A stretch of 64,000 bases of DNA from Enterococcus viikkiensis (GCF_005405345.1 NZ_BJDW01000001.1:1-64000); one strand, 5' to 3'; shown: positions 18,295 to 28,905, counted from the first letter of the stretch. Translations and numbers: made by a program. Notes: generated by a model not told the origin, from the sequence alone.

Positions 18295-19554
18295 TTATTG
18301 TCGACGGCTTCTTCTCGTCTGTGGTATTTCAATTTCCGATTCTTCAAAATCTTCAAATTTTTCATAGTAATATTCGCGAGGCTCTTCAAACTTCAAGTTT
18401 TTCTGCCAAGCCAAGCCTAATAAACAAAAGGTGATTGGAATCCAATAAGGAGCCACTAAAGTGTCCTCCATTGTGGATTGCAGAAGAACTGCAAAAAAAG
18501 CAATGATAAAACTGAATTGAAAAGCCTCTGTGTCTTCTTTAAGAATAAGTTGCCAGATATTATATAAAATGAACAGACTTATTAAAACCAAACCAACTAA
18601 GCCAAATTGACCTAATGTCGCATTATAACTATTATGATTACCTAAAACTTGCTCCCCACGTTTAAATGTGAAAGGTGGCATTCCAACCAAAAATTGTTCC
18701 TTTACTTTGAAAAGCAAATCATAAAAATTTTTCCAAATATCCTCTCTTCCGGTAAATAAATCGATGTTACTCGAATTAGCTAAAAAAAGCGATAAAGGAA
18801 AAATTCCAATCAAGAAAATGCTATATCCAAATCCGTAAATCCATCTGATCTTAATTTTCAAAAAGTTAGGCCAACTATCAAAAAAAACAAAAACTGCGAC
18901 AGCAATAAATGCGGCTTGTGATTGGACCACCCATGTGCAAGCTAAAGCTACTAAATAACATGGATACTTTAAAAGTTTCGCCCAAGACAACTCTAATGAC
19001 TCCAACAAAGTAATCAGTATAAAACTAGAACACATTATACTACTGCCGATGGTATTAGTATTGATCCAAATCTCTTGTAACTTATTACTTTTATTCCAAA
19101 TACTAAGACCCGATGGTGGTGTAGGAATCTCCGTAAAAATTCGATACGCTGTAATTAATAGAACCATCATCATCAATCCTGCAAAGAGTATTCGCAACAC
19201 TTTGTTAAAGTCCACCAATTTAAAATCGAGTACTATAAAGATAATTAAAGCAATCGTAATATCTTGAAAAAAATCAGCTTGCCTTAGCGCATCAAATTGA
19301 TGATAAAAAACAATAGAAAGAATCGCGACAGCAATCCAAATAAAATCACCAATTCTTAGACGATAGCAATTCAGCAACAAAACAATTGTTGCACCGATTG
19401 GCATATAACGATTCATATGAGCATAGATATTAAACATTCCCTGTGTTCCAATCCCTTTAGTCCAAAGGAAAAAACATAGCAGTGTCATACCCATTAAAAT
19501 TAGCGCACTGATTAAATTTAAAATAGTCGAGGTGCTTTGCTTCACTTGTTCCAT
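18295..19554 (-). CDS. O-antigen ligase/polymerase-like membrane protein (epaK position)
   Basis: A 419-residue protein with about ten to eleven hydrophobic helices, a larger loop with TGREDIWKNFYDLL, then LGNHNSYNATLGQFGLVGLV. That GR..IW and H-N-x-Y-x-x-x-L-G-x-x-G pattern is characteristic of the Wzy/WaaL O-antigen ligase-polymerase superfamily. The protein probably polymerises or attaches a glycan at the outer face of the membrane. A tail rich in Arg and Glu follows the last helix. GGAGG precedes the ATG by 6 nt. A terminator follows the stop. Its place between the epaJ-position gene and epaL suggests epaK, but I have not verified the symbol. Confidence 0.75.
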   Translation of the reverse strand: MEQVKQSTSTILNLISALILMGMTLLCFFLWTKGIGTQGMFNIYAHMNRYMPIGATIVLLLNCYRLRIGDFIWIAVAILSIVFYHQFDALRQADFFQDITIALIIFIVLDFKLVDFNKVLRILFAGLMMMVLLITAYRIFTEIPTPPSGLSIWNKSNKLQEIWINTNTIGSSIMCSSFILITLLESLELSWAKLLKYPCYLVALACTWVVQSQAAFIAVAVFVFFDSWPNFLKIKIRWIYGFGYSIFLIGIFPLSLFLANSSNIDLFTGREDIWKNFYDLLFKVKEQFLVGMPPFTFKRGEQVLGNHNSYNATLGQFGLVGLVLISLFILYNIWQLILKEDTEAFQFSFIIAFFAVLLQSTMEDTLVAPYWIPITFCLLGLAWQKNLKFEEPREYYYEKFEDFEESEIEIPQTRRSRRQ

Positions 19555-19574
19555 TTCGTTCCTCCGAATTCAAC

Positions 19575-21662
19575 TCAATACGAGTAGCCGTAATCATTAG
19601 GTACTGGTTGCGGAATGACTCCTTGAGAATTATCTGTTCCACCAACTGGATCAATTGGTTCTTCTGTTTGCGATGCATCTTCGGTAAAGCTCATGCGGAA
19701 AACTGACCACTTGTCTTTGTCCGGTCCATAGATACGTTTAAATTGCGCATAGCCAAGAGGATTATAATCCTCTAATGGTCGATTACTGATTACATATTTC
19801 AAGCCAAGCTTTTTGCAATCTGTAAAATTAAGATTTACTGTAAACATATCTGGCCGATCCAAATGGAATTTTGTTGGTTCAGCTGTAACAAATGCCCTAG
19901 TATGGGCATAGCGATTATACACTTTTTCTTCCTTATGCTTAGGATCAATTTCATGCCACAATTTCATATCCGGATAAAATCGGACTGAATTGATTGTATT
20001 AACGCCTAAAGCTGGAGTGAAATTATATAAATCCCCTTCAGATAACCACAGTGCATCTGGGTCTTGATGTTTGATCTTTACGATTTCTTCTGCCAAAGTT
20101 TTTTTATCAATTGCACCTGTTCCGTGAACAATTGGATTAACAAAAATTCCAGAAACTAAAACAATTATCCCTAAAGAAACGACAAACGTTTTTTTTAATT
20201 TAAAAAGCAAGCAAAGTAGAATAAGCGCAAAGCCGATCAATGTCAAATATGTTTCAAAATTATTGAAATACAGACTCATCACTGAAGTTACAACTGCATG
20301 AGTACCTAAAGCCATTACTAAACCAAATAAAATTAATTTTAACCAAGTAGGAACTTTAATGTATTTCCAAAAAAAGTTAATCGTCCATAGCGACCAAAGA
20401 ACTCCGCCAAAACCAAGTGTCACTAATCCTCTGGTACTGGTGACATAGGTCAATAAGAGGACTTTTGCAATACCGTGACTATAGCCAAAAAATACCCATC
20501 CAAACATAAAACAGCAGAATAACCCTAGAATTCCACCAATATATTTTTCTCCTTTTCCTTTTTTGCTAAAAACAATAAACGGAGATAGCAGTAACGATAA
20601 GGGCAAGAAGTTAAAATAAGAAGCCACCTCACCGTTATTAGTCCCGTAAAAATTAAAGTCATCAAAAGGAATTTTCCAATTTGTTAAAAATAAGAAAAAA
20701 TCTGAAGGCGGCCTTCCACCACCACCAGCTTCACGACGACCAGGATATAAGGTATTTAAAGTTGCGTCGATAGCAGTTTTAGAATTAGTATAAAAATGTA
20801 ATAAAACAAAAGCAATAATCCCCAAGCCACCTAAGATAATTGGCAGATCCCATATATCCAAGACTATTTCTTTTCTAAAATGGATTAGTGTTCCAAACAG
20901 CCAAAATAGAATGAGATAAACTAACGGAACTTGGTGAGCAGGATAAAGCACCAAGACAAATCCTATTCCACTAATTACAATTATGATCATCATCAGTAAT
21001 CGGAGCAACTTATTTTGATGACTAGCAATATAATAATAGCTTGCAACCATAAGCGCTAAAGTAAAGAACATCAGGTCCCCAACGTGCTGCATGAACCACC
21101 ATTGAATCGATGGTGAATAAGTAATCCAAAAAGCACCTAGAAGTGCTAGATACTTATTCCGCTTCGTTAAAATCATTACTAGCTCAAAACTCAATAATAG
21201 CATGCCTATCAGCTTAAAACCCCAATAAAAAGATAATCCTCGCTCTTTTCCTAAAAAGAAAAATCCCCAGTTGAACGGTTTACCAATCACCGTTAAATCT
21301 TTAACCGGTGAGTTATAGGCGATGATCATATTTTGCCCCTCTTTGCTGTACTGTTTATTAACGACAGGGTAATCGTTTTCTACTTGAGAAAAATAAAACG
21401 GCGTTTGGACCATCCACTCATCTGATCGGACTTGCCGATTTTCACCAAAGATTACATCGGATTTTTTCCCATCGCTACGTTCCGAAACAATCTTATCCCA
21501 AGATCCGATTGAACTGCCATTCAAGTTGAAAACAACAATCAAGATAAGAAATAATAAACCCACCAAATAACGAAACCGAATAATTTGGTCTAATATCCAC
21601 ACAAAAGGATTCATTCTTTCATATGAGATATGCCTAGTTCTCTTTTGTGCTCTGCTTTCCAT
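19575..21662 (-). CDS. Large GT-C-like membrane protein (epaJ position)
   Basis: A 695-residue protein with about 12 membrane helices and two extracytoplasmic parts. Residues about 55-130 contain FGENRQVRSDEWMVQTPFYF (a charged loop after helix 1), and the last 150 residues form a soluble domain. This resembles large bacterial GT-C or YfhO-like glycosyltransferases that decorate polysaccharides from polyprenyl-phosphate sugars. The frame extends to 21704, but GGGAGG lies 5 nt before the ATG at 21662, giving a 29-nt overlap with the upstream GT2 gene. Enzymatic role is inferred from topology and locus. Confidence 0.65.
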   Translation of the reverse strand: MESRAQKRTRHISYERMNPFVWILDQIIRFRYLVGLLFLILIVVFNLNGSSIGSWDKIVSERSDGKKSDVIFGENRQVRSDEWMVQTPFYFSQVENDYPVVNKQYSKEGQNMIIAYNSPVKDLTVIGKPFNWGFFFLGKERGLSFYWGFKLIGMLLLSFELVMILTKRNKYLALLGAFWITYSPSIQWWFMQHVGDLMFFTLALMVASYYYIASHQNKLLRLLMMIIIVISGIGFVLVLYPAHQVPLVYLILFWLFGTLIHFRKEIVLDIWDLPIILGGLGIIAFVLLHFYTNSKTAIDATLNTLYPGRREAGGGGRPPSDFFLFLTNWKIPFDDFNFYGTNNGEVASYFNFLPLSLLLSPFIVFSKKGKGEKYIGGILGLFCCFMFGWVFFGYSHGIAKVLLLTYVTSTRGLVTLGFGGVLWSLWTINFFWKYIKVPTWLKLILFGLVMALGTHAVVTSVMSLYFNNFETYLTLIGFALILLCLLFKLKKTFVVSLGIIVLVSGIFVNPIVHGTGAIDKKTLAEEIVKIKHQDPDALWLSEGDLYNFTPALGVNTINSVRFYPDMKLWHEIDPKHKEEKVYNRYAHTRAFVTAEPTKFHLDRPDMFTVNLNFTDCKKLGLKYVISNRPLEDYNPLGYAQFKRIYGPDKDKWSVFRMSFTEDASQTEEPIDPVGGTDNSQGVIPQPVPNDYGYSY

Positions 21663-22491
21663 CTTTTCCTCCCAAAAATAAAAAAATAAATGTGCGTTTT
21701 GCATATCTAAATTTTCCAGTCACTAATTGTTTCGCCCCGCGAAGGAATAATTGCTGACGATATTTGAAAAATAAATTTGTTGCATATAAAGAATAATAAC
21801 ATTTTTCTGCTTGTAAGATTGTCTGATAGCGAAAAAAATTCATGTGTTCTGCATAATTAAGCACTGATAGCTGATGCTGAAGTTCTACTTTTAAAACCCT
21901 TACCTCTTTTCCTTCTGCAAAAATCCGCCAGCTTAGCCAATGATCCAAATAGTCCAGTGGGAATGCTAAATTGTAGCCGCCGATTTTTTTTAAGAAGTCT
22001 GTACGCACAGCAGTTGCAGAATTAATCACCATAATATCACTGGAATATGTTTGGTTGCCTTGAGGTAATGCACTATGTAACGGCCGTAGAGTATCACTGC
22101 GAACCGGCGAAATCTGCTGGTCCTGATCTTTTATGATCGGTGCAATCGCTACGGTCGAATCGGAAACTTTGGTGGAACAAGAAATTAGTTCGTTTAAATA
22201 GTCACCAGTCAGCGTGGTATCTTGGTCTAAGGTAACCAGCCAAGCTATCTCTTCCTTACTTTCTTCCAGCGCTCGATTATACGCTCTGGCCAAGCCAACA
22301 TTTTCTTTGCTGTGATAATACGTGAAACGTTGGTCTAAACCTTGTCGCTCATTTGCTTTTTGACTATTGTCAAAAATTAAAACTTCTCGTATCTCAGGAA
22401 AAGCTGCTGAGGCAAGAAGTTTATTCAAGCTTATAATCGTTGACGATTCAGAGAATGTCATATTGTAAAGTACCACGACCATTTTAAACAC
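21634..22491 (-). CDS. GT2 family rhamnosyltransferase-like protein (epaI position)
   Basis: A 285-residue GT2 protein. Signatures are VVVLYNMTFSES at the N-terminus, IFDNSQ, NVGLARAYNRAL, and WLVTLDQDTTLTG carrying the DQD metal motif, all typical of rhamnosyltransferases. It probably transfers rhamnose or another sugar to the Epa backbone or side chain. A GTG at 22500 is in frame, but GAGG at 22500-22503 is spaced 8 nt from the GTG at 22491, which is preferred. The 3' end overlaps the following membrane-protein gene, indicating translational coupling. Confidence 0.8.
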   Translation of the reverse strand: MFKMVVVLYNMTFSESSTIISLNKLLASAAFPEIREVLIFDNSQKANERQGLDQRFTYYHSKENVGLARAYNRALEESKEEIAWLVTLDQDTTLTGDYLNELISCSTKVSDSTVAIAPIIKDQDQQISPVRSDTLRPLHSALPQGNQTYSSDIMVINSATAVRTDFLKKIGGYNLAFPLDYLDHWLSWRIFAEGKEVRVLKVELQHQLSVLNYAEHMNFFRYQTILQAEKCYYSLYATNLFFKYRQQLFLRGAKQLVTGKFRYAKRTFIFLFLGGKDGKQSTKEN

Positions 22492-22511
22492 ACTTCTCAC
22501 CTCGAGCTTTC

Positions 22512-23357
22512 TTATTGTTTCGCTTCTAGTTCAAGAAAGCTTGCTAAAGCTTCTTGCCAGGTTGGGATCTCAAAGCCTAGCGCTTTGGCTTTTTCTAAGT
22601 CCATGATTGAATATTGAGGACGAGTAGCTTTTTGCGGATATTCTGCCGAAGTTACTGGCGCTACCTCTACATCTGTATCTTTCAAAATTTCTTTGGCAAA
22701 CTCATACCATGAGCAGCTATTTTCATTGGACAAATGATAAACGCCGAAACGTGCTTTTTCTTCGATCACATACGTCATGAATTCTGCCAATGTCCGTGTC
22801 CAAGTTGGACGACCAAATTGATCGTTAACAACGGTAAGACGATCGTGCGTCTTCGCTAAATTTTGCATGGTATAAATGAAGTTATGCCCATAAATACCAA
22901 AGACCCAGGAAGTACGGATGATATAATAATCCTCCATAATTTCTTGTACAGCTTTTTCGCCTAAAAGCTTGGTCCGGCCATACTCACTTAGCGGGTTGGT
23001 AGCGTCATCGACCTGATACATACCCTCTTTTTTAGTACCATCAAAAACATAGTCCGTGCTGATATATATCAACGTTGAGCCCGCTGCTTTGGCTGCTTCA
23101 GCTACATTACGTGTCCCATCGACATTGATTTTTTCATCTAACGCTTTGCCTTCATCCTCCGCTTTGTCAACGGCGGTGTAGGCTGCACAATGATAAATGA
23201 TTTCTGGCTTCATATCGGTGATGAATTTATATGTACCTTCTTTGTCGGTAATATCTAACTCATCCGCATCGGTTGAAACATACTCGATTTTCTTTTCATC
23301 CAGCAAATGACGCAGCTCTGTACCTAATTGTCCGTGACCACCTGTAATTAAGATCAT
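22512..23357 (-). CDS. rmlD: dTDP-4-dehydrorhamnose reductase (RmlD)
   Basis: A 281-residue extended SDR enzyme that makes the last step to dTDP-L-rhamnose, using NAD(P)H. The N-terminal GGHGQLGTELRHLL is the Rossmann motif, and YISTDYVFDG and YGRTKLLGE supply the catalytic Tyr-x3-Lys. It is the epaH equivalent. A strong terminator lies between rmlB and this gene, so it either needs read-through or has its own promoter in the 264-nt gap. Confidence 0.96.
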   Translation of the reverse strand: MILITGGHGQLGTELRHLLDEKKIEYVSTDADELDITDKEGTYKFITDMKPEIIYHCAAYTAVDKAEDEGKALDEKINVDGTRNVAEAAKAAGSTLIYISTDYVFDGTKKEGMYQVDDATNPLSEYGRTKLLGEKAVQEIMEDYYIIRTSWVFGIYGHNFIYTMQNLAKTHDRLTVVNDQFGRPTWTRTLAEFMTYVIEEKARFGVYHLSNENSCSWYEFAKEILKDTDVEVAPVTSAEYPQKATRPQYSIMDLEKAKALGFEIPTWQEALASFLELEAKQ

Positions 23358-23584
23358 CTAAATCTACTCCTTACTTCTATATAAAGTTTGTATCCTTACG
23401 CTAATAAATGAACCTATTTTTAGCTTCAGTTCGCGTATTATTTTTCTAGTGACGCTAGGCATGAAGCAAAACTGACAGCTCATTCCTTTTAAGAATGAAC
23501 TTTTTCAAAAGGCGAAAAAGTTCGATTGATTCTCATTCCACATACCATTTTTCTAATCCCGCTAAAGCGCGAAGAAAAACTGGC
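23358..23584. other. Intergenic region between rmlB terminator and rmlD with inverted repeats and a repeated motif
   Basis: Contains a GAACTTTTT/AAAAAGTTC hairpin (about 23495-23522) and two copies of a GAAGMAAAACTGRCA motif, at about 23460-23478 and 23568-23586. The second copy abuts the rmlB terminator. The same motif recurs at the ileS T-box (54255-54490). No clear promoter with both boxes was identified, though rmlD presumably needs one. Confidence 0.5.
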
Positions 23585-23609
23585 AAAAAAGGCAGGTTAG
23601 ACCTGCCTG
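23585..23609 (-). terminator. Intrinsic terminator after rmlB
   Basis: On the minus strand an 8-bp perfect GC-rich stem (arms 23601-23608 and 23590-23597) with a 3-nt loop is followed by TTTTTT. It lies 13 nt after the rmlB stop and splits rmlA-C-B from rmlD and the downstream epa genes. Confidence 0.88.
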
Positions 23610-23621
23610 ATTTAGTTTGGA

Positions 23622-24650
<1,029 letters not shown>

Positions 24651-24662
24651 CTAATTCTCTCC

Positions 24663-25244
24663 TTAAATCTCACCATATACGAAAGGATTTTCAGCTTCAA
24701 ATTCTTTCAAGGTTGGTTGTTTCGCGTCTTTTTCTGAAGTAATGGCTTTTTCAATGTCAATAGGCCAATCAATCGCTAAATCTGGATCAGCAAATGAGAT
24801 GCCTCCATCAGCTTCAGCGTCATAATAATTGTCGCATTTATACATGAAGTTCACATCCGGTGTCAAGGTCACAAAACCATGAGCATAACCACGAGGAACA
24901 AGTAATTGACGATGATTGTGTTCTGACAAGATATAGCCTTCCCACTCACCATAAGTTGGGCTGCCTTTTCTAATATCCACGATCACATCAAGTACGGCGC
25001 CTGTGACTACTCGAATCAATTTTGTTTGGGCTGATTGGCCTTTTTGAAAATGCAGACCCCGAAGTACACCTGGTTGCGTCGAAAGTGAATGATTGTCCTG
25101 AATAAAATCAAAATCAATGCCGGCTGCTTTAAAATCTTCTACTGAAAAGCTTTCCGTAAAGAAGCCGCGATGATCTCCAAATACAGCAGGTTCGATAATT
25201 TTTACATCTTTAAGCTTGGTTTCTGTTACTTTAATTTTTCCCAT
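24663..25244 (-). CDS. rmlC: dTDP-4-dehydrorhamnose 3,5-epimerase (RmlC)
   Basis: A 193-residue cupin epimerase for the third step of dTDP-rhamnose synthesis. LRGLHFQKG carries the conserved substrate-binding Arg and catalytic His, and RGYAHGFVTL and YKCDNYYDAEADGG are family hallmarks. It is separated by 1 nt from the rmlA stop and is surely co-transcribed with rmlA and rmlB. Equivalent of epaF. Confidence 0.97.
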   Translation of the reverse strand: MGKIKVTETKLKDVKIIEPAVFGDHRGFFTESFSVEDFKAAGIDFDFIQDNHSLSTQPGVLRGLHFQKGQSAQTKLIRVVTGAVLDVIVDIRKGSPTYGEWEGYILSEHNHRQLLVPRGYAHGFVTLTPDVNFMYKCDNYYDAEADGGISFADPDLAIDWPIDIEKAITSEKDAKQPTLKEFEAENPFVYGEI

Positions 25245-25245
25245 T

Positions 25246-26115
25246 CTAATCCTCTTCTGCTAAACGTAATAAGTATTGTCCGTATTGATTTTTCTTCAAC
25301 GGCTGTGCCAATTCAACTAATTGTTCTTTAGTAATATAGCCCATCCGATAAGAAATTTCTTCTAAACAAGCGACTTTCAAGTTTTGACGTTTTTCGATTG
25401 TCGAGATAAAGGTCGATGCTTCTAATAATGATTCATGGGTGCCTGTATCTAACCAAGCAAAGCCACGACTCATGACTTCAACAGATAATTTATTGCGTTT
25501 CAAATATTCTTTGTTAACGTCGGTGATCTCTAATTCCTCACGTTCAGAAGGTTGAATATTTTTCGCAATCTCTACAACTTCATTGTCATAGAAATACAAA
25601 CCTGTTACAGCATAATGTGATTTTGGTTGTTCGGGTTTTTCTTCAATGGAAACAGCCCGCATTTCTTCGTCAAATTCTACAACGCCGAAACGTTCTGGGT
25701 CGTTGACGTGATAGCCAAAGACAGTCGCGCCTTCGGTTTTCTTAGCCGCCCGTTGCAGCATCCGTGATAAGCCGTCGCCATAATAAATATTATCGCCTAA
25801 AACTAAGCAGACGCTATCGTCACCGATAAATTCTTCACCAATGATAAAGGCTTGCGCCAATCCATCAGGGCTTGCTTGAACCGCGTATTCGATGTGGATA
25901 CCTAATTCATGACCATCACCAAATAGATTTTCAAATCTCGGTGTGTCTTGTGGTGTTGAGATGATCAAGATTTCATTGATTCCCGCTAACATTAAGGTTG
26001 ACATTGGGTAATAGATCATCGGTTTGTCATAGACTGGCATTAATTGTTTCGACGTTGCTTTGGTTAATGGGTACAAACGAGTTCCACTGCCCCCAGCTAA
26101 AATAATTCCTTTCAT
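25246..26115 (-). CDS. rmlA: Glucose-1-phosphate thymidylyltransferase (RmlA)
   Basis: A 289-residue nucleotidyltransferase producing dTDP-glucose, the entry step to dTDP-rhamnose. [18 protein letters not shown] is the nucleotide-binding loop, followed by KPMIYYPMS and LGDNIYYG; length equals the usual 289. The open frame extends 63 nt upstream, but AAGGAG with 7-nt spacing and the family N-terminus fix the ATG at 26115. Equivalent of epaE; no epaD gene is present between it and the GT2 upstream. Confidence 0.97.
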   Translation of the reverse strand: MKGIILAGGSGTRLYPLTKATSKQLMPVYDKPMIYYPMSTLMLAGINEILIISTPQDTPRFENLFGDGHELGIHIEYAVQASPDGLAQAFIIGEEFIGDDSVCLVLGDNIYYGDGLSRMLQRAAKKTEGATVFGYHVNDPERFGVVEFDEEMRAVSIEEKPEQPKSHYAVTGLYFYDNEVVEIAKNIQPSEREELEITDVNKEYLKRNKLSVEVMSRGFAWLDTGTHESLLEASTFISTIEKRQNLKVACLEEISYRMGYITKEQLVELAQPLKKNQYGQYLLRLAEED

Positions 26116-26186
26116 GGTTACGCTCCTTGTTGAAAATGTAATAGCTTGCTTTATACAAAAGCATCCTTTCAGATGCACACGAACAC

Positions 26187-26192
26187 ATTATA
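26187..26192 (-). promoter_or_regulatory. Candidate -10 box upstream of rmlA
   Basis: A perfect TATAAT on the minus strand, 72 nt before the rmlA start in the 108-nt gap after the GT2 gene. The matching -35 is poor. A small GCATC/GATGC hairpin (26161-26176) lies in the predicted leader. Confidence 0.4.
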
Positions 26193-26223
26193 CCTGATGT
26201 TCAGTAGCAGAAGAATCTTTTTG

Positions 26224-26961
26224 CTATTTTTTTTTGATTTCTTTTATTCTTTTTCTCACCAACTGCAACGCATTCCAACGCCATTTAAATTGTTGAATTC
26301 GCGAGGCGGTCGTTTTAATCTCTGAAGCATTCAGACCGTGACGGCGGTAATAGACTAATTGATCTGGGATAAAAACCACACCATGATGATAATCCGCCAA
26401 CAAGCCGATCCACATATCATGCATCGGCACATCCGGTGGAATCGGTAAAATCGTCGTTTTTAAGTCTGAACGAAAGGCCATCCCCGCTCCAATGTAGCTG
26501 CTCTTTAAAAGATTGTGCCAAAAGCCGGCGTGCGTTTTACGCATCGCTTGATAAGACGGCACCAGCACTTCAAAATCGTTGTCTACAATGATCAAGTCGG
26601 AAACGACCACTTGGGTTGATGAATTTTCAAAAAACGGCAAGGTCTTTTCAACTTTATCCAGCTGCCAAACATCATCTTGATCACTTAAAAAAATAATCGG
26701 GTTGCTACTTTTCTGAATAGCGTTGGCAAAATTACCGATCAAGCCCTGTCCTTGGTTTTGAAAAAGCTTGATTCTAGTATCGGTTTTTTGCAAATCTAAT
26801 AAAAATTCCCACGTCCCATCAGTTGAATGGTCGTCGGAAATAATCAACTCATCATTAGTAGAAAGCTGTGGGAATATGCTGTTCAGTTGTTCTTCAATAA
26901 AGTGGCGTCCATTGTATGTCGCCATACAAACGGAAACCCGCATTGCGGACTGCTTGTGCAT
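26224..26961 (-). CDS. epaC: GT2 family glycosyltransferase (epaC position)
   Basis: A 245-residue GT2 enzyme with MRVSVCMATYNGRHFIEEQL, IISDDHSTDGT and FLSDQDDVW (metal site). It is typical of rhamnosyltransferases in streptococcal and enterococcal rhamnan loci. GGGAGG lies 6 nt before the ATG at 26961. It follows the epaB-like gene by 15 nt. The symbol rests on order after epaA and epaB. The acceptor is not known. Confidence 0.8.
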   Translation of the reverse strand: MHKQSAMRVSVCMATYNGRHFIEEQLNSIFPQLSTNDELIISDDHSTDGTWEFLLDLQKTDTRIKLFQNQGQGLIGNFANAIQKSSNPIIFLSDQDDVWQLDKVEKTLPFFENSSTQVVVSDLIIVDNDFEVLVPSYQAMRKTHAGFWHNLLKSSYIGAGMAFRSDLKTTILPIPPDVPMHDMWIGLLADYHHGVVFIPDQLVYYRRHGLNASEIKTTASRIQQFKWRWNALQLVRKRIKEIKKK

Positions 26962-26976
26962 ACCCTACCTCCCGAT

Positions 26977-27786
26977 TCAGAAAAATTCCCAGCCCCATTT
27001 TTGAAAATATTTTCCCATGGACTGTAAAAAAATAAAAAATAATTTGCGGCTCTTAACCGCTCCTCGTTCGTACAAATGAACGACGGAAAATTGTGGGCTG
27101 TACAGAGCCTTATAGCCTGCCGCCTCCATTTTACGACATAGATCATTGTCCTCAAAATACATAAAATAGCGCTCATCAAAGCCTTTGATCTGATTGAACT
27201 TCGCTAGATCAACCACCATGAAGCTGCCGGAGATCATGCGCACATAGCTATCCTGATCATCTGGCAAATCACGGCATTCAAAGGTTGTTAATCGTTTTTG
27301 AAAGCTCTTTTTGACAAACTTAAAGGGAATAAACCGCAATATATAATCAAATACGTCTAAATGATTACGAATCAAATATTGGGTCGTCCCGTCTTGGTTT
27401 AAGATTTTCGGTGCCAATAAGCCGCAGTCTGTATGCTGGGCTAGATGAGCAACCATTTTGTTTAAATGATTCTCAGACAAAATAATATCTGGGTTAAAAA
27501 TAATTCCATAACCTTCGGCAGCTAACAGATTGGCATTGTGGCCGAAGCCAAAGCCTTTATTTTCTGGATAAAAGGTGATCGTCACAAAAGAATAGGCTAG
27601 ATATTTTTCTAAGCGTTCTCGATAATCTGCTTCAGAAGCATTATCAAAAATTTTAATTTGGATCGCTGAAGCATCACCAATTGTCGTGATCAAGGCATCC
27701 AAGCTCATAAAAATCTTATCGCTATTATGGGTCACGATGCTGACAGTCACATCATTCTTTTCATTACTCATAAAGGACGTCAACAC
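26977..27786 (-). CDS. epaB: GT2 rhamnosyltransferase (epaB position)
   Basis: A 269-residue GT2 enzyme. Signatures are VTVSIVTHNSDKI, IFDNASEAD, ENKGFGFGHNANL, GIIFNPDIIL and ISGSFMVVDL, typical of the rhamnosyltransferase that places the first rhamnose on the lipid-linked GlcNAc made by TagO. Start is a GTG at 27786 directly after the epaA TGA stop. No strong ribosome site is seen, so coupling to epaA is likely. The inner ATG at 27771 is an alternative start. Confidence 0.84.
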   Translation of the reverse strand: MLTSFMSNEKNDVTVSIVTHNSDKIFMSLDALITTIGDASAIQIKIFDNASEADYRERLEKYLAYSFVTITFYPENKGFGFGHNANLLAAEGYGIIFNPDIILSENHLNKMVAHLAQHTDCGLLAPKILNQDGTTQYLIRNHLDVFDYILRFIPFKFVKKSFQKRLTTFECRDLPDDQDSYVRMISGSFMVVDLAKFNQIKGFDERYFMYFEDNDLCRKMEAAGYKALYSPQFSVVHLYERGAVKSRKLFFIFLQSMGKYFQKWGWEFF

Positions 27787-28905
27787 TCATTTCTTGAAAT
27801 ATTTGTGCAGCACTTGGCTACGGTATTCTTTGTTTCCGAAAAAGCGGAAGCTCTTAGTAATAAAACTATATTTTTCACTGATTAAACCAATCAGCTCTAG
27901 CAAAAAGGCAAAGGCGAAGACCATTGCAATAATCAACACGATCGTTCCAAACCGACTAGTATAGTTCAATAGCAGTGCTACAAAGGAGAATAAGATCGCA
28001 ATTCCATAAATGGTCAAAACTGCACCACGATGGGTAAAACCTAAGTTTAACAGACGATGATGCAAGTGCTGTTTATCCGCAACAGAGATTGGCATATTCT
28101 TGGCTTTCCTTCTGACCATTGCAAAAAAGGTATCCGTTACCGGCACTCCTAGAATGATCAAAGGTGTGATCAATGAGATAAAAGTAACATTTTTCAACCC
28201 TTGCAGCGTTAAGACTGCGATCATAAAGCCTAAAAACAAAGCCCCTGTATCCCCCAAATAAATCTTGGCAGGATGGAAATTATATGGAAAGAACCCTAAA
28301 ATACTTGCAACTAAACAAAAAATTGCTAACGAAATAAAGACTTGCGAAGAATGCAAGAAGAAATAACCGATCACTCCGATCGTCGTCAGCCCAATGATCG
28401 AAACACCAGAGGCCAGCCCATCGAGACCATCGATTAAATTCACCGCATTCGTAATCCCGAAAATCCAAAACACTGTCACAGGCAAACTCAACCATTCAAG
28501 ATTGATTCGGCCAAGTAGAGGCGCCGTAAAAAAGTCAAAGCGGATTCCAGCAAAATAATAAATAATAAGTGCAGCAATTAAAATCCCCAAACTTTTTTGT
28601 CGTGGCGTTAGCTCAAATTTGTCATCCAATAATCCTGTGATCACGATGACCAGTCCACCGAGTAAAATTTTGCTGATGTAGCCAAAAGGAATCACACCGC
28701 GAAATAAAACAAGGGAAGAAATCGCGAAGGTGATAAAAATAGGCAAGCCGCCAGCACTAGGCATTGGCACTTGATTCATTCGGCGGGCATTGGGATTATC
28801 CACTAGTCCAGTCTGGACTGAAATAATTTTAAAAATCGGGGTTAAGATCAACGCGATCAAAAACGTTAAAACGTATTTAATAATCAGCCCGAAGGATACT
28901 AACAT
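27787..28905 (-). CDS. epaA: Undecaprenyl-phosphate GlcNAc-1-phosphate transferase (TagO/EpaA)
   Basis: A 372-residue MraY/WecA-family enzyme with about 11 helices. It links GlcNAc-1-phosphate to undecaprenyl phosphate and so begins Epa or teichoic acid synthesis. Motifs are DNPNARRMNQVPMPSAGG, DDKFELTPRQK, NLIDGLDGLASG, YLGDTGALFLGF and DKQHLHHRLL. The open frame extends to 28956, but AGGTGG just before the ATG at 28905 and the family start MLVSFGLIIKY support the shorter form. It has a good promoter of its own. Confidence 0.95.
   Translation of the reverse strand: MLVSFGLIIKYVLTFLIALILTPIFKIISVQTGLVDNPNARRMNQVPMPSAGGLPIFITFAISSLVLFRGVIPFGYISKILLGGLVIVITGLLDDKFELTPRQKSLGILIAALIIYYFAGIRFDFFTAPLLGRINLEWLSLPVTVFWIFGITNAVNLIDGLDGLASGVSIIGLTTIGVIGYFFLHSSQVFISLAIFCLVASILGFFPYNFHPAKIYLGDTGALFLGFMIAVLTLQGLKNVTFISLITPLIILGVPVTDTFFAMVRRKAKNMPISVADKQHLHHRLLNLGFTHRGAVLTIYGIAILFSFVALLLNYTSRFGTIVLIIAMVFAFAFLLELIGLISEKYSFITKSFRFFGNKEYRSQVLHKYFKK

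Noticed and set aside
19457-19678. Minus-strand 73-codon frame bridging two epa membrane-protein genes
   Set aside because: Out of phase with both genes; a by-product of the junction.
26161-26176. GCATC/GATGC hairpin before rmlA, considered as terminator of epaC
   Set aside because: Only 5 bp and no T-tract in either direction.
26883-27179. Minus-strand 98-codon frame in another phase overlapping epaB and epaC
   Set aside because: Overlaps two genuine glycosyltransferase genes in a different phase, with no start signal.
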